DNA of 24,294 bases, from the NCBI GenBank assembly GCA_045114775.1, contig JBGULC010000009.1, forward strand, positions 1 to 24,294, read 5' to 3'. The notes below the pieces were generated by a model, which ran no database searches, was not told the DNA's origin, and saw nothing but the letters and a program-made list of their open reading frames with translations. How positions within the stretch are numbered: the first letter of the stretch is position 1; each line of letters starts with the position of its first letter. Source of the DNA: UBA3792 sp045114775. Its GTDB lineage: Bacteria; Bacillota; Clostridia; Christensenellales; CAG-138. The position numbers were made by a program, and so were the translations under genes. Of the stretch, positions 14,083 to 21,460 are shown in pieces.

Positions 14083-14724
14083 TTACAAAATCTCCGTCAA
14101 TTCTTCTACCGACTGTAAGTTCCAATCGCCTGCGCCTTCGTTCGAGGCGTCCCCGACACAAGCAGCCTTCATGCCGCCCACGTGCGCCGCCTGCGCACCA
14201 GAAACCGCATCTTCAACAACAAGGCAGCGGGAAGGCGCAACGTTCAGCATCTGCGCCGCTTTCAAAAAGACCTCCGGATCGGGCTTGGAATGCGTAATGT
14301 TGTTTCCGTCCGACACTGCATCGAAATATCCGCCTAACCCAATCTGCTGCAGGATAAAAGGCGCATTTTTAGAAGAAGACCCGATGGCAAGAAGATACTG
14401 TTTTTCTCGCAGCGTGTCAAGCGTCCGTTTGACCTCTTTCGGCAGATCGTCGGGCGTCATTTCAGACAAAAGCTGTTTGTAGATTTCGTTCTTTTGTGCC
14501 GCAAGCGCTTCCTTTTCTGCATCGGAAAACGGGCATGCGCTTTTTTCCAGAATAATCTCCAGACTCGCCATGCGGCTGACGCCGCGCAGACGGTTGTTGA
14601 TGGTGCGGTCGAACGGAATGCCGTTGTTGTCCGCAATCGCCTTCCATGCACGATAGTGATACTCGTCCGTATAGCAGATGACGCCGTCCAGATCAAAGAT
14701 GATCGCATCGAATTCTCTTACCAT
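14083..14724 (-). CDS. pgmB: Beta-phosphoglucomutase (HAD family)
   Basis: The enzyme converts beta-D-glucose 1-phosphate to glucose 6-phosphate. Its 213 residues are normal for the family. Motif I is FDLDGV with nucleophile D11 and acid/base D13. The cap domain carries the substrate-determining YHYRAW (about 21-26) and RGVSR (about 47-51). Motif II is IGSSSKN and motifs III/IV are SKPDPE and VVEDAVSG. The start overlaps the end of the GH3 gene by seven bases, and GAGAGGA serves as ribosome binding site, so the two are translationally coupled. The usual source of beta-glucose 1-phosphate, a GH65 phosphorylase, is absent here; the coupled GH3 enzyme may fill that role. Confidence 0.92.
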   Translation of the reverse strand: MVREFDAIIFDLDGVICYTDEYHYRAWKAIADNNGIPFDRTINNRLRGVSRMASLEIILEKSACPFSDAEKEALAAQKNEIYKQLLSEMTPDDLPKEVKRTLDTLREKQYLLAIGSSSKNAPFILQQIGLGGYFDAVSDGNNITHSKPDPEVFLKAAQMLNVAPSRCLVVEDAVSGAQAAHVGGMKAACVGDASNEGAGDWNLQSVEELTEIL

Positions 14725-16454
14725 TTTGTATCCTCTCTCCCGCAGAACGGGTCAATCGGGCTGACGCCGTAAAATGCGCTCCGACCCATCAGTTTTTCCA
14801 TAACAGCCTCTCGGAAATCCGGCGTTCCAGCGTATGCGTTGATATACGTTTTGATCATCGGCGCGTCGAACAGGTGATACGGATATGCCGTGCTGATCAT
14901 CAGCGTCGGTACCTCCGCCGCGAACCACGGCGCATCGTCTCCGAGCCCGAATGTCACGTTCCAGTTCAGCCGCAGCGTCGTGTTGTTGGACGCATTTTCC
15001 ATGTTGCAGATGTACACATACAGGTCGTAGTCCTCGTGTACTTCCCGAATACTGCGGTACATTTCATGCAGCAGCGCAAGTTTTTCCGGGGGCAGGTTCG
15101 GAATGTCCGCCATGTCCTGCACGGTGATGCCGACTCTGCGGTCACGCACAGTGACCAAAAAACCTTCGCGCCTAAAGAGTTCCTTCCATGCCTGCACAAC
15201 CGGATGCGCGGGGCTCGGATCCTTTTGAATGACGTTGAGATAGACGCGCGGATAGCGCTTCGACGACAGCGGCAAAAGCTTTTGCGTGTCCTTGACCAGC
15301 GTGATCGCGCGGTCCGCCGTTTCCTTTGCCCATGCACGATGCTGCTCGCATCCGACGATCGCGGTCTCGCTTGCCTCCGGTACCAGCGTGTTCGTCTTTT
15401 GATTCGCAAACAATCCAAGCGACACCTTTAAGGCAAGGATACGCGTGACCGCTTCGTCAAGCCGCGCTTCGGAACAGAGTCCCGTTCTTATACCGCTCAG
15501 CAAATACGCGTAGTCCTCGTCGAGATCCTTGTTGAACAGGATCATATCCGCGCCGGCTTCGATCGCTGTGGGAACGGCGCGCTCGCGCGGCATGGCGGCG
15601 GTAAATCCGACCATCGGCGTCGCGTCGGTGCAGATAAGTCCGTTGAAGCCGAGCGAATCGCGAAGCAGGCCCGAAAGCAGCGAGCGCGACAGGCTTGCCG
15701 GCAGAAAGCGTTCCGCTTCGTCCGCGTAGGCTGGGAGCGCGATATGACCGACCATCACGGATTGCGCTCCTTCGTCGATCAGCGCACGATAGACTTTGCC
15801 GTAGCTGTCGTCCCACGCTGTTCGATCCAGCGTGTTGACGCTCGTTAAGATGTGCTGATCGCGTTCGTCCACGCCGTCGCCCGGGAAGTGCTTGATCGCG
15901 ACGGCGACGCCGCTTTCCTTTGCGCCGCGCATGAACGCCTTGGCGCAGGCAACGACCCGATCCGGATCGCTTCCGAAGGTGCGCACATTGGTGATCGGGT
16001 TGTGGAACTCAAAGTTGATGTCCACGATCGGTGCAAAGCTCCAGTTCAGTCCGAGAGCCGCGCCCTCCGAACAGGCGACCTTGCCCATGCGGTACGCATA
16101 GACGGGATCGTTTGCCGCTGCGGTCGCCATCGGCTGCCCGAAGGAGGTACCCTCGTAGGCGATGCCGTCGCCGCCGTGCTCCGTGTTCGCCGCGAGCAGC
16201 AGCGGGATCTTTGCCATGGACTGCACCGTGCGGTGAACGCTTTGGATGGCTTTCGCGGTATCGGGACGGTACATGATGCCGCCGACGCCGATTTCCTGGA
16301 TCCGGTGCACAAGTTCGCTCGGATCTGCAGTCAGCCCCATCGGGCAGAACACCTGTCCTGCCTTTTCTTCGAGCGTCATATTCTTCAGGGTTTCCTGCAC
16401 CAGCCCAACGGACGCATCGTCGAGGAAAAACGGTTTTGCTTTGAGATCGATCAT
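14718..16454 (-). CDS. GH3 glycosidase or phosphorylase (NagZ-type active site)
   Basis: The protein has 578 residues and no signal peptide, so it is cytoplasmic. The GH3 barrel shows KHFPGDG (188-194), the nucleophile D277 in GLICTDATP (272-280) and a second domain from about 370. The loop after KHFPGDG carries D199-Q-H201, the Asp-His dyad that acts as acid/base in the NagZ branch of GH3, rather than a Glu from the second domain. Some enzymes of that branch use phosphate instead of water. Since it overlaps pgmB by seven bases, a beta-glucoside phosphorylase is a plausible alternative to a beta-glucosidase or hexosaminidase. The ATG is preceded by AGAGGT. A short palindrome lies just upstream at 16475-16494. 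Confidence 0.88.
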   Translation of the reverse strand: MIDLKAKPFFLDDASVGLVQETLKNMTLEEKAGQVFCPMGLTADPSELVHRIQEIGVGGIMYRPDTAKAIQSVHRTVQSMAKIPLLLAANTEHGGDGIAYEGTSFGQPMATAAANDPVYAYRMGKVACSEGAALGLNWSFAPIVDINFEFHNPITNVRTFGSDPDRVVACAKAFMRGAKESGVAVAIKHFPGDGVDERDQHILTSVNTLDRTAWDDSYGKVYRALIDEGAQSVMVGHIALPAYADEAERFLPASLSRSLLSGLLRDSLGFNGLICTDATPMVGFTAAMPRERAVPTAIEAGADMILFNKDLDEDYAYLLSGIRTGLCSEARLDEAVTRILALKVSLGLFANQKTNTLVPEASETAIVGCEQHRAWAKETADRAITLVKDTQKLLPLSSKRYPRVYLNVIQKDPSPAHPVVQAWKELFRREGFLVTVRDRRVGITVQDMADIPNLPPEKLALLHEMYRSIREVHEDYDLYVYICNMENASNNTTLRLNWNVTFGLGDDAPWFAAEVPTLMISTAYPYHLFDAPMIKTYINAYAGTPDFREAVMEKLMGRSAFYGVSPIDPFCGREDTKW

Positions 16455-16474
16455 AATAACCTCTTTATTAGTAG

Positions 16475-16494
16475 GGGCGATCCCTCGATCGCCC
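16475..16494. repeat. REP-like palindrome between permease and GH3 genes
   Basis: GGGCGATC (16475-16482) is the perfect inverse of GATCGCCC (16487-16494) around a CCTC loop. It lies within the 54-base gap of an operon, so it is more likely an RNA-stabilising or dispersed repetitive palindrome than a terminator. No T-run follows on the minus strand. Confidence 0.6.
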
Positions 16495-16508
16495 GCTGAT
16501 TTGCAAAA

Positions 16509-17498
16509 TTAAGCTTTGATCGGCTTGAACAGTTTTTTCAGCAAGCCTTCGTTGTTGAGATAGATCAGAAAGACGACCAGCAGAACCGCGTTGATGATCG
16601 ACTGCATGGATGCGCTGATCTCGTTGGAGAATGCGGCAAACGTGGAATTGAGCATGGACATACAGACCGCGGCAAGGAAATAGCCGAGCTTGTCATTACT
16701 GAATCTTCCGATATAGCCGCCGATGAACATCGGCAGAAACGCGGTGAACATGATGCCGATGGAGCCGAAGTTCAGTGCGCCGCCGTTGATATTCGAGCTG
16801 CGCGCCGCGTTCAAAAAGCCCACAAGTCCCATCAGCGCGCCGCAGATGACGTAGCAGAGAAGCGCGTTCGGAACCTCGCGGATGCCGGTGTTGACGGCAA
16901 CCTTCTGTCCGCTTTGCAGCGCCTTATAGTCATAGCCGAAACGGGTGTGGTCAAACAGGTAGATCATCAGCGCAAGAACGACAACGATCAGGATTGCGGG
17001 GAAATACCAGTTGCCCGCAAACGCAGTCATAGACGGATTGCGTACCTCGTCCATCACGTATTTTCCGGAGGTCACGGTGAACGTGACGCCTTCGTAGATC
17101 AGCGTGACGCCGAGAGAGGTGATGATCGGGGGGATCTTCAAAGACACATAAAGCGCACCGGAAGCAAGCCCTAAGATTGCGCCGAACAGGATCCCGAAAA
17201 CGAGCATTGCAATCGCGCTGCCCGTGCCGCCGTGCAGAAGCTGTTGTGTCACCTTTGCGGCAAGCACCGACGAGAGGACCGCCATGGAGCCGAGCGAAAA
17301 ATCAAACCGTCCGCTGTTCAGGTTAACCGACAGCGCCATGGTCGTGATCATCACGATGGCGGTGTACTGCACAAAGTAGTTAAAGCCGGTTCGGTTCGCG
17401 ATCATGCTCTTGCCGCCGATCGCGCAGAGAATCAAGAGGATCGCTGCGACAATGCACGGAATGGCGAGCGTACCGATGATTTTTCGACTTGTTTTCAT
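16509..17498 (-). CDS. Sugar ABC transporter permease 2 (CUT2 / RbsC type)
   Basis: The integral membrane protein has 329 residues and about ten hydrophobic segments, of the BPD_transp_2 family (RbsC, RhaP/RhaQ). It carries typical elements such as LSVNLNSGRFDFSLGSMAVL (about 57-76) and a conserved PPIITSLGVTLIYEG region. Together with the permease at 18768-19757 it should form a heterodimeric channel; two different permeases are typical of the rhamnose and autoinducer-2 type of CUT2 transporters. It begins with a GGGAGGGATCC site, 74 bases after the binding-protein gene, and a strong hairpin lies in that gap. Confidence 0.92.
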   Translation of the reverse strand: MKTSRKIIGTLAIPCIVAAILLILCAIGGKSMIANRTGFNYFVQYTAIVMITTMALSVNLNSGRFDFSLGSMAVLSSVLAAKVTQQLLHGGTGSAIAMLVFGILFGAILGLASGALYVSLKIPPIITSLGVTLIYEGVTFTVTSGKYVMDEVRNPSMTAFAGNWYFPAILIVVVLALMIYLFDHTRFGYDYKALQSGQKVAVNTGIREVPNALLCYVICGALMGLVGFLNAARSSNINGGALNFGSIGIMFTAFLPMFIGGYIGRFSNDKLGYFLAAVCMSMLNSTFAAFSNEISASMQSIINAVLLVVFLIYLNNEGLLKKLFKPIKA

Positions 17499-17521
17499 AG
17501 TGGATCCCTCCCGGTTAGTTT

Positions 17522-17556
17522 CTCCCCGGACGAGGCGGTGCTGCCCCGCCGGGGAG
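17522..17556 (-). other. Intercistronic hairpin after the binding-protein gene
   Basis: CTCCCCGG (17522-17529) pairs with CCGGGGAG (17549-17556). On the minus strand no T-run follows, and the permease ribosome binding site comes 15-20 bases later. Hairpins at this position commonly stabilise the upstream binding-protein message and lower expression of the downstream permease. Confidence 0.6.
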
Positions 17557-17572
17557 GGAATGCGTGAATGAA

Positions 17573-18709
17573 TTACTTGGATGCGACCAGCGCTGCGAAA
17601 TCGGAGTAAGAGACCTTGCCGATCACCTTGTCCAGCGCTTCCTTGTTGAAGATCGGGTTGTCGCCCTTGTCGCCGTTGAAGATGCTGTCGAACGTCGCGC
17701 TGTCAGTTGCAACGAGGTAGTTCTGGCTCAGCGAGATCGCGTTGCCGTTTTCGTCACGGATCGGGTTGCCCTTGACCGCGTTCATCGTCGCCGCAAAGAT
17801 CGGGCCGATGCTGGAGGAGTACTTGCCCGCAAGATAGACCAGCGTGCCGTCCTTCATGTTCGCCGCGTTGCCGGTGGTGAAGGAGTCGATGTCCGCATAC
17901 GGGATCTTTGCGCCGTTCAGCGCGTCTGCAAAGAACGTCGTCGCCATACCGACGGACAGGAACGCATCGGGCGTCTGACCGACGATCGCAAACAGCTCGT
18001 CAAAGGTGGTATCGCCGAAGCCCTGGAAGTAGCCGATCACCTGAACGTTCGTGCAGGCAACCTTGCTCATGTCCACACCCTGGTCGCCGAAGAGCTGACC
18101 TGCAATGCCGTCCTTATCGGAAGCGCCGCCGTAGGTGCAGCCGAGACCAGCGAGAACGCCCGCGGTGCGATACACATGCATCGGGTTCGGAATGAACGCG
18201 CCGTAGATGCCGACGGTCTTCACGCCCTGATCGACAAAGTGCTTGCCCATCGCGTAGCCTGCTTCAAACTCAGTGTCCATGCTCGGTCCGACCTGACCGA
18301 CGAAGTACTCGTTGCTCTTGTACTGCTCGAACTGGGCGTCGTCCAGCATGCCGGAAACGACTGCGTAATAGAGCTTGTTCGCCGCAGCGGTTTCGATCTG
18401 GGTCGCACGGTCTGCGCTGGAGAGAGACAGGATCGCGTCATAGCCCTGGGCTGCGAACTTCTCGATGGCACTCTTCTCAGCAGCCGCGTCCGCAAGCTGC
18501 TCGGTGTAGGTGAAGGTCACGTTGTAGTTCTTGGCGATGTAGTTCTCATAGTAGGCACGGAAGCCCAGCGCTTCCTCGCCGCTGACATCCGCCACCAGGA
18601 CGCCGATCTTGATGGGCTTGTCCTCCGCCGCCTTGTTGTCGCCGCCGCTGCATGCGACCAGGGCGAATACCATCGCAAGGGCAAGAAGCATAGCAAAGAT
18701 CTTTTTCAT
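17573..18709 (-). CDS. Sugar ABC transporter substrate-binding lipoprotein
   Basis: This is a secreted, lipid-anchored binding protein of 378 residues. The start is the ATG at 18709, with GGAGGAAC just upstream; a longer frame to 18760 would add 17 residues without a binding site. The signal peptide MKKIFAMLLALAMVFALVAC carries a lipobox ending in Cys20, followed by SGGDNKAA as linker. The mature part (KIGVLVADVSGEEALGF...) is a type 1 periplasmic-binding fold as in RbsB-like proteins of CUT2 transporters. It probably binds the rhamnoside handled by the operon; the ligand cannot be read from sequence. A catabolite-repression-type operator lies upstream at 18746-18759, so it may have its own promoter. 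Confidence 0.93.
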   Translation of the reverse strand: MKKIFAMLLALAMVFALVACSGGDNKAAEDKPIKIGVLVADVSGEEALGFRAYYENYIAKNYNVTFTYTEQLADAAAEKSAIEKFAAQGYDAILSLSSADRATQIETAAANKLYYAVVSGMLDDAQFEQYKSNEYFVGQVGPSMDTEFEAGYAMGKHFVDQGVKTVGIYGAFIPNPMHVYRTAGVLAGLGCTYGGASDKDGIAGQLFGDQGVDMSKVACTNVQVIGYFQGFGDTTFDELFAIVGQTPDAFLSVGMATTFFADALNGAKIPYADIDSFTTGNAANMKDGTLVYLAGKYSSSIGPIFAATMNAVKGNPIRDENGNAISLSQNYLVATDSATFDSIFNGDKGDNPIFNKEALDKVIGKVSYSDFAALVASK

Positions 18710-18745
18710 GTTTGTTCCTCCGTTGTGTTTTTTTGTTTGGTGTAT

Positions 18746-18759
18746 AGTAAACGCTTTCA
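18746..18759 (-). promoter_or_regulatory. Putative cre (CcpA) operator
   Basis: On the minus strand the site reads TGAAAGCGTTTACT, a close match to the Firmicute cre consensus (TGNAARCG-type, partly palindromic). It lies in the 58-base gap before the binding-protein gene, overlapping TACTAT/TATACA sequences that could be a -10 element. Glucose repression by CcpA, or control by a related LacI-family regulator, is inferred. Confidence 0.65.
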
Positions 18760-18767
18760 CGTTTTGC

Positions 18768-19757
18768 CTATCGGGGCAGCTGTTTGCTGCGGTAATTGAT
18801 GCCGGTCACATAAACGACCGCCAGGAAGCACACCGCGGCGACGATCTGCGATACGCCGTAGCCGACGCCGGAATCGACGATCAGCTTCAGGATGTTGTTC
18901 AGCAGAATGTAGCTGAACCCGCCGACCAGCGCAGAATAGATGCGCGAGCGCGGACCGCCGGAGATGGGCATGCCGCCGAATACGATCGCAACGACGATGT
19001 TCATGCCGATGCTGCTTGCGGTGCTTGCCGTAACCGAAGGGGTATAAACCAGCGTCAAAAACGCGCCGAGTCCCACGCCGATACCCGCCATGACAAACGC
19101 GATGATCGCATAGGTGTTGATCTTGATGCCGGAGAGCTTGGCGCAGACCGGATTGCCGCCTAAGAACTTCTCTCTGCGACCGATCTTCGTGTAGTTAAAG
19201 ACGAAGAAGCAGATCAGCCAGAACGCGGCGAGAACCGCGATCTTGAAGCCCATGTTGTCAAGCGGCGCGACGACCTCGGACGGAATGCTGATGCCGCCCA
19301 AAGCGCCGCCGTTTGTGGTGATGATCTGCGCGGCGATTGCCGAAAGCACGGACATCATGGCGACGGTGGTGACGAACACCGGAATGTGAAAGACCGATGC
19401 AAGCACGGAGCTTAAAAGCGAACAGCCGATCGCGACGCCGAAGATCACAAGGATCATCAAAGGAAGACTCTGCGTTGCGTTGTAGGTCATGACCCCGAGC
19501 GTTGCCGAAAACAGCGTGGATGCGCCGAGGCTGATGTCGAAAGAGCCGAGCGAGTAGATGAACACCGCGCCGGTCGCAACGACCGCAAGCACGATTCCCT
19601 CGTTGAAGATGATCCTGAGATACATATCGAGCCGGTAGCCCTTTGCCTGCACGACCGCGCAGAACAGCCCGAACAGCAGAACCAGTGCGAAGAAAGGCAG
19701 AACGTCGATGATCCGCTGCCGCGTCTTGTATCGTTTGACGATTTGGTTGCTTTCCAT
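18768..19757 (-). CDS. Sugar ABC transporter permease 1 (CUT2 / RbsC type)
   Basis: The integral membrane protein has 329 residues and about ten hydrophobic segments, of the same family as the permease at 16509. Characteristic parts are GAVFIYSLGSFDISLGA (about 63-79), which mirrors the equivalent segment in RbsC, and a conserved FGGMPISGGPRSR loop near the C-terminus that contacts the ATPase in this family. A GAGAGG site lies before the ATG, and the gene starts 12 bases after the ATPase stop. The two permeases are only distantly similar, which suggests distinct subunits rather than a recent duplication. Confidence 0.92.
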   Translation of the reverse strand: MESNQIVKRYKTRQRIIDVLPFFALVLLFGLFCAVVQAKGYRLDMYLRIIFNEGIVLAVVATGAVFIYSLGSFDISLGASTLFSATLGVMTYNATQSLPLMILVIFGVAIGCSLLSSVLASVFHIPVFVTTVAMMSVLSAIAAQIITTNGGALGGISIPSEVVAPLDNMGFKIAVLAAFWLICFFVFNYTKIGRREKFLGGNPVCAKLSGIKINTYAIIAFVMAGIGVGLGAFLTLVYTPSVTASTASSIGMNIVVAIVFGGMPISGGPRSRIYSALVGGFSYILLNNILKLIVDSGVGYGVSQIVAAVCFLAVVYVTGINYRSKQLPR

Positions 19758-19769
19758 CTTCGTTACCTC

Positions 19770-21272
19770 TCAGATCATGTATTGGATGATTTCCGCGTCG
19801 GAAAGGGTTTCGCTTCTCATAAACTCGTGCATGACGCGTCCGTCCTTCATGATGAGCAGCCGATCGCACATGCCCATCAGCTCCGGCATCTCCTCGGAAA
19901 TCATGATGATCGACTTGCCCTCGTTTTTCAGCTCGATCATCAGCCGATACATCGCGTGCTTGACGCCGATGTCCACGCCGCGCGTCGGGCAGTCGAGAAT
20001 CAGCACGTCGCTGCCTCTGCCGATCCACTTGCCGAATACGACCTTCTGCTTGTTGCCGCCGGAAAGCTGCGAGGTCTGCTGATCGCGGTCCGCGCACTTG
20101 ATCGAAAGAGAATCGATCTGCGCATCCACGTACTTCTTTTCCCGTCCGTTCAGCATCAAAAAGTTCCCGATTGCATAGCGGTCCATGCCCGCGATCGCAA
20201 TGTTGTCGCGGATACTCGCATTGAGGGAGAGAGATTCGACGTCTCTGTCCTTCGATACATAGCCGAACGCTTCGCGCATGGCAACGGTCTCGTTGGTGAT
20301 CTTCACGCCCTTGCCGGTGACGACTTCGCCGCGATCCGGTTTCAATGCGCCGAACAGGATCTTGCCGAGCGGATGCATGCCGCAGTGCGAAAGTCCGCCG
20401 ATACCGACGATCTCGCCGCGATATACGGTCAGATCGACGTCGTTCAGCACGGTTCCGAGGGTGATGTGGCGTGCCGTGACCGCGATTTCCGGAAGATGCG
20501 AAGGCGTAAAGTCGCTCCGGTAGTAATCGCCCTGCAGCTCTCTGCCGATCATGCTGGTGCGGATCGCGTCCGCGTCGAATTCGTCCTTGGTGAAGTGGCG
20601 GATGATCGCGCCGTCGCGCAGGACGGTGAGCGTGTCGCAGACCTCCATGATCTCGTCCAGATCGTGCGAAATGAACAGTACCGCCTTCCCTTCGTCGCGC
20701 AGCCGCTTCACGAGCGTATAGAGAATATCGCGCCCTTCCTGACTCAGCGCCGTGGTCGTTTCATCCACAACCAGAATCTCCGGGTTCTTCATAACGACCT
20801 TTGCGATCTCCACAAGCTTGCGCGTCTGAAAATCAAGCGCCCCCATCGGCATGCTGCCGGTCACGTTTTTCACGCCGATCGCCTGCAGCGCTTCGTCCGC
20901 TTTGCGGTTCATCGCCCTGCGGTCGATCATGCCGAGCTTGCCGGGAAACTGCTTCGTCTCTCCGAGGAACATATTTTCCGCAACGCTGATGCCTTGGATC
21001 GTTCCGCTTTCCTGCACGATCATGCCGATGCCGTGATCCAATGCATCGATCATGCTGACCGGATTCCAGGGCTTTCCGCGGAACAGCATTTCTCCGCTGT
21101 CCGCCCTCTGCATCCCCGCGGCAATCGAGGAGATCGTGGACTTGCCGGAACCGTTTTCGCCGATCAGCCCGCGGATCTCGCCGGGGTACACGTCAAAGGA
21201 AATGTCGCCCAGCGCAACGGTGCTTGCGAACGTTTTGCGGATATGCTTCATTTCCAGAATAGGCGTTTTCAT
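19770..21272 (-). CDS. Sugar ABC transporter ATPase (CUT2 / RbsA type, two nucleotide-binding domains)
   Basis: The protein has 500 residues with two ABC halves. The first has Walker A GENGSGKST (38-46) and Walker B VVDETTTAL, but its signature LSxGQ is degenerate (MGALDFQTRKLVEIAKV). The second has an intact signature QLSGGNKQKV, but a degenerate Walker A (GGLSHCGMHPLG) and a Walker B in which the catalytic Glu is Cys (LILDCPTRG). One composite site, pairing the first Walker motifs with the second signature, is therefore complete; the other should be inactive. Asymmetry of this kind is known in CUT2 ATPases. It is the first gene of the operon, with a GAGGTGA site before the ATG and the divergent regulator upstream. 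Confidence 0.93.
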   Translation of the reverse strand: MKTPILEMKHIRKTFASTVALGDISFDVYPGEIRGLIGENGSGKSTISSIAAGMQRADSGEMLFRGKPWNPVSMIDALDHGIGMIVQESGTIQGISVAENMFLGETKQFPGKLGMIDRRAMNRKADEALQAIGVKNVTGSMPMGALDFQTRKLVEIAKVVMKNPEILVVDETTTALSQEGRDILYTLVKRLRDEGKAVLFISHDLDEIMEVCDTLTVLRDGAIIRHFTKDEFDADAIRTSMIGRELQGDYYRSDFTPSHLPEIAVTARHITLGTVLNDVDLTVYRGEIVGIGGLSHCGMHPLGKILFGALKPDRGEVVTGKGVKITNETVAMREAFGYVSKDRDVESLSLNASIRDNIAIAGMDRYAIGNFLMLNGREKKYVDAQIDSLSIKCADRDQQTSQLSGGNKQKVVFGKWIGRGSDVLILDCPTRGVDIGVKHAMYRLMIELKNEGKSIIMISEEMPELMGMCDRLLIMKDGRVMHEFMRSETLSDAEIIQYMI

Positions 21273-21365
21273 CTTCTCACCTCACTGTCTCCATGATACG
21301 CCGATTACTTCGCCCCCGCCACCGCCGCTTTAACGTGTTTCCGTCTTGTTTTTTACCTCTTGAAA

Positions 21366-21402
21366 TTAAAATTTGGATTATTAGATACGTTCCTTAAAAT
21401 TT
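21366..21402. promoter_or_regulatory. Candidate operator: direct repeat in the divergent promoter region
   Basis: TTAAAATTT occurs at 21366-21374 and again at 21394-21402, 28 bases apart, between the operon and its divergent regulator. AraC-type activators bind direct repeats next to the promoter they control. The repeat is A+T-only, so chance cannot be excluded. Confidence 0.3.
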
Positions 21403-21416
21403 TATTCTTTCTTCAC

Positions 21417-21444
21417 TTGATTTTTGTTCTGGATGCGTTATAAT
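21417..21444 (+). promoter_or_regulatory. Sigma-A promoter of the AraC-GH39 regulator
   Basis: TTGATT (21417-21422) and a perfect TATAAT (21439-21444) are 16 bases apart. The start codon follows within 17 bases, so the leader is very short. Confidence 0.65.
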
Positions 21445-21460
21445 CATACATGGAGGAGGA

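Noticed and set aside
17522..17556. Operon-ending terminator after the binding-protein gene
   Set aside because: No T-run follows on the minus strand and a good ribosome binding site for the next permease comes directly after, so it is treated as an intercistronic hairpin.
17564..21296. Long plus-strand open frames of 411 and 517 codons opposite the ABC genes
   Set aside because: They are antisense shadows of G/C-rich third positions; their translations are His/Arg/Asp-rich without recognisable domains, while the minus strand encodes clear ABC proteins with ribosome binding sites.
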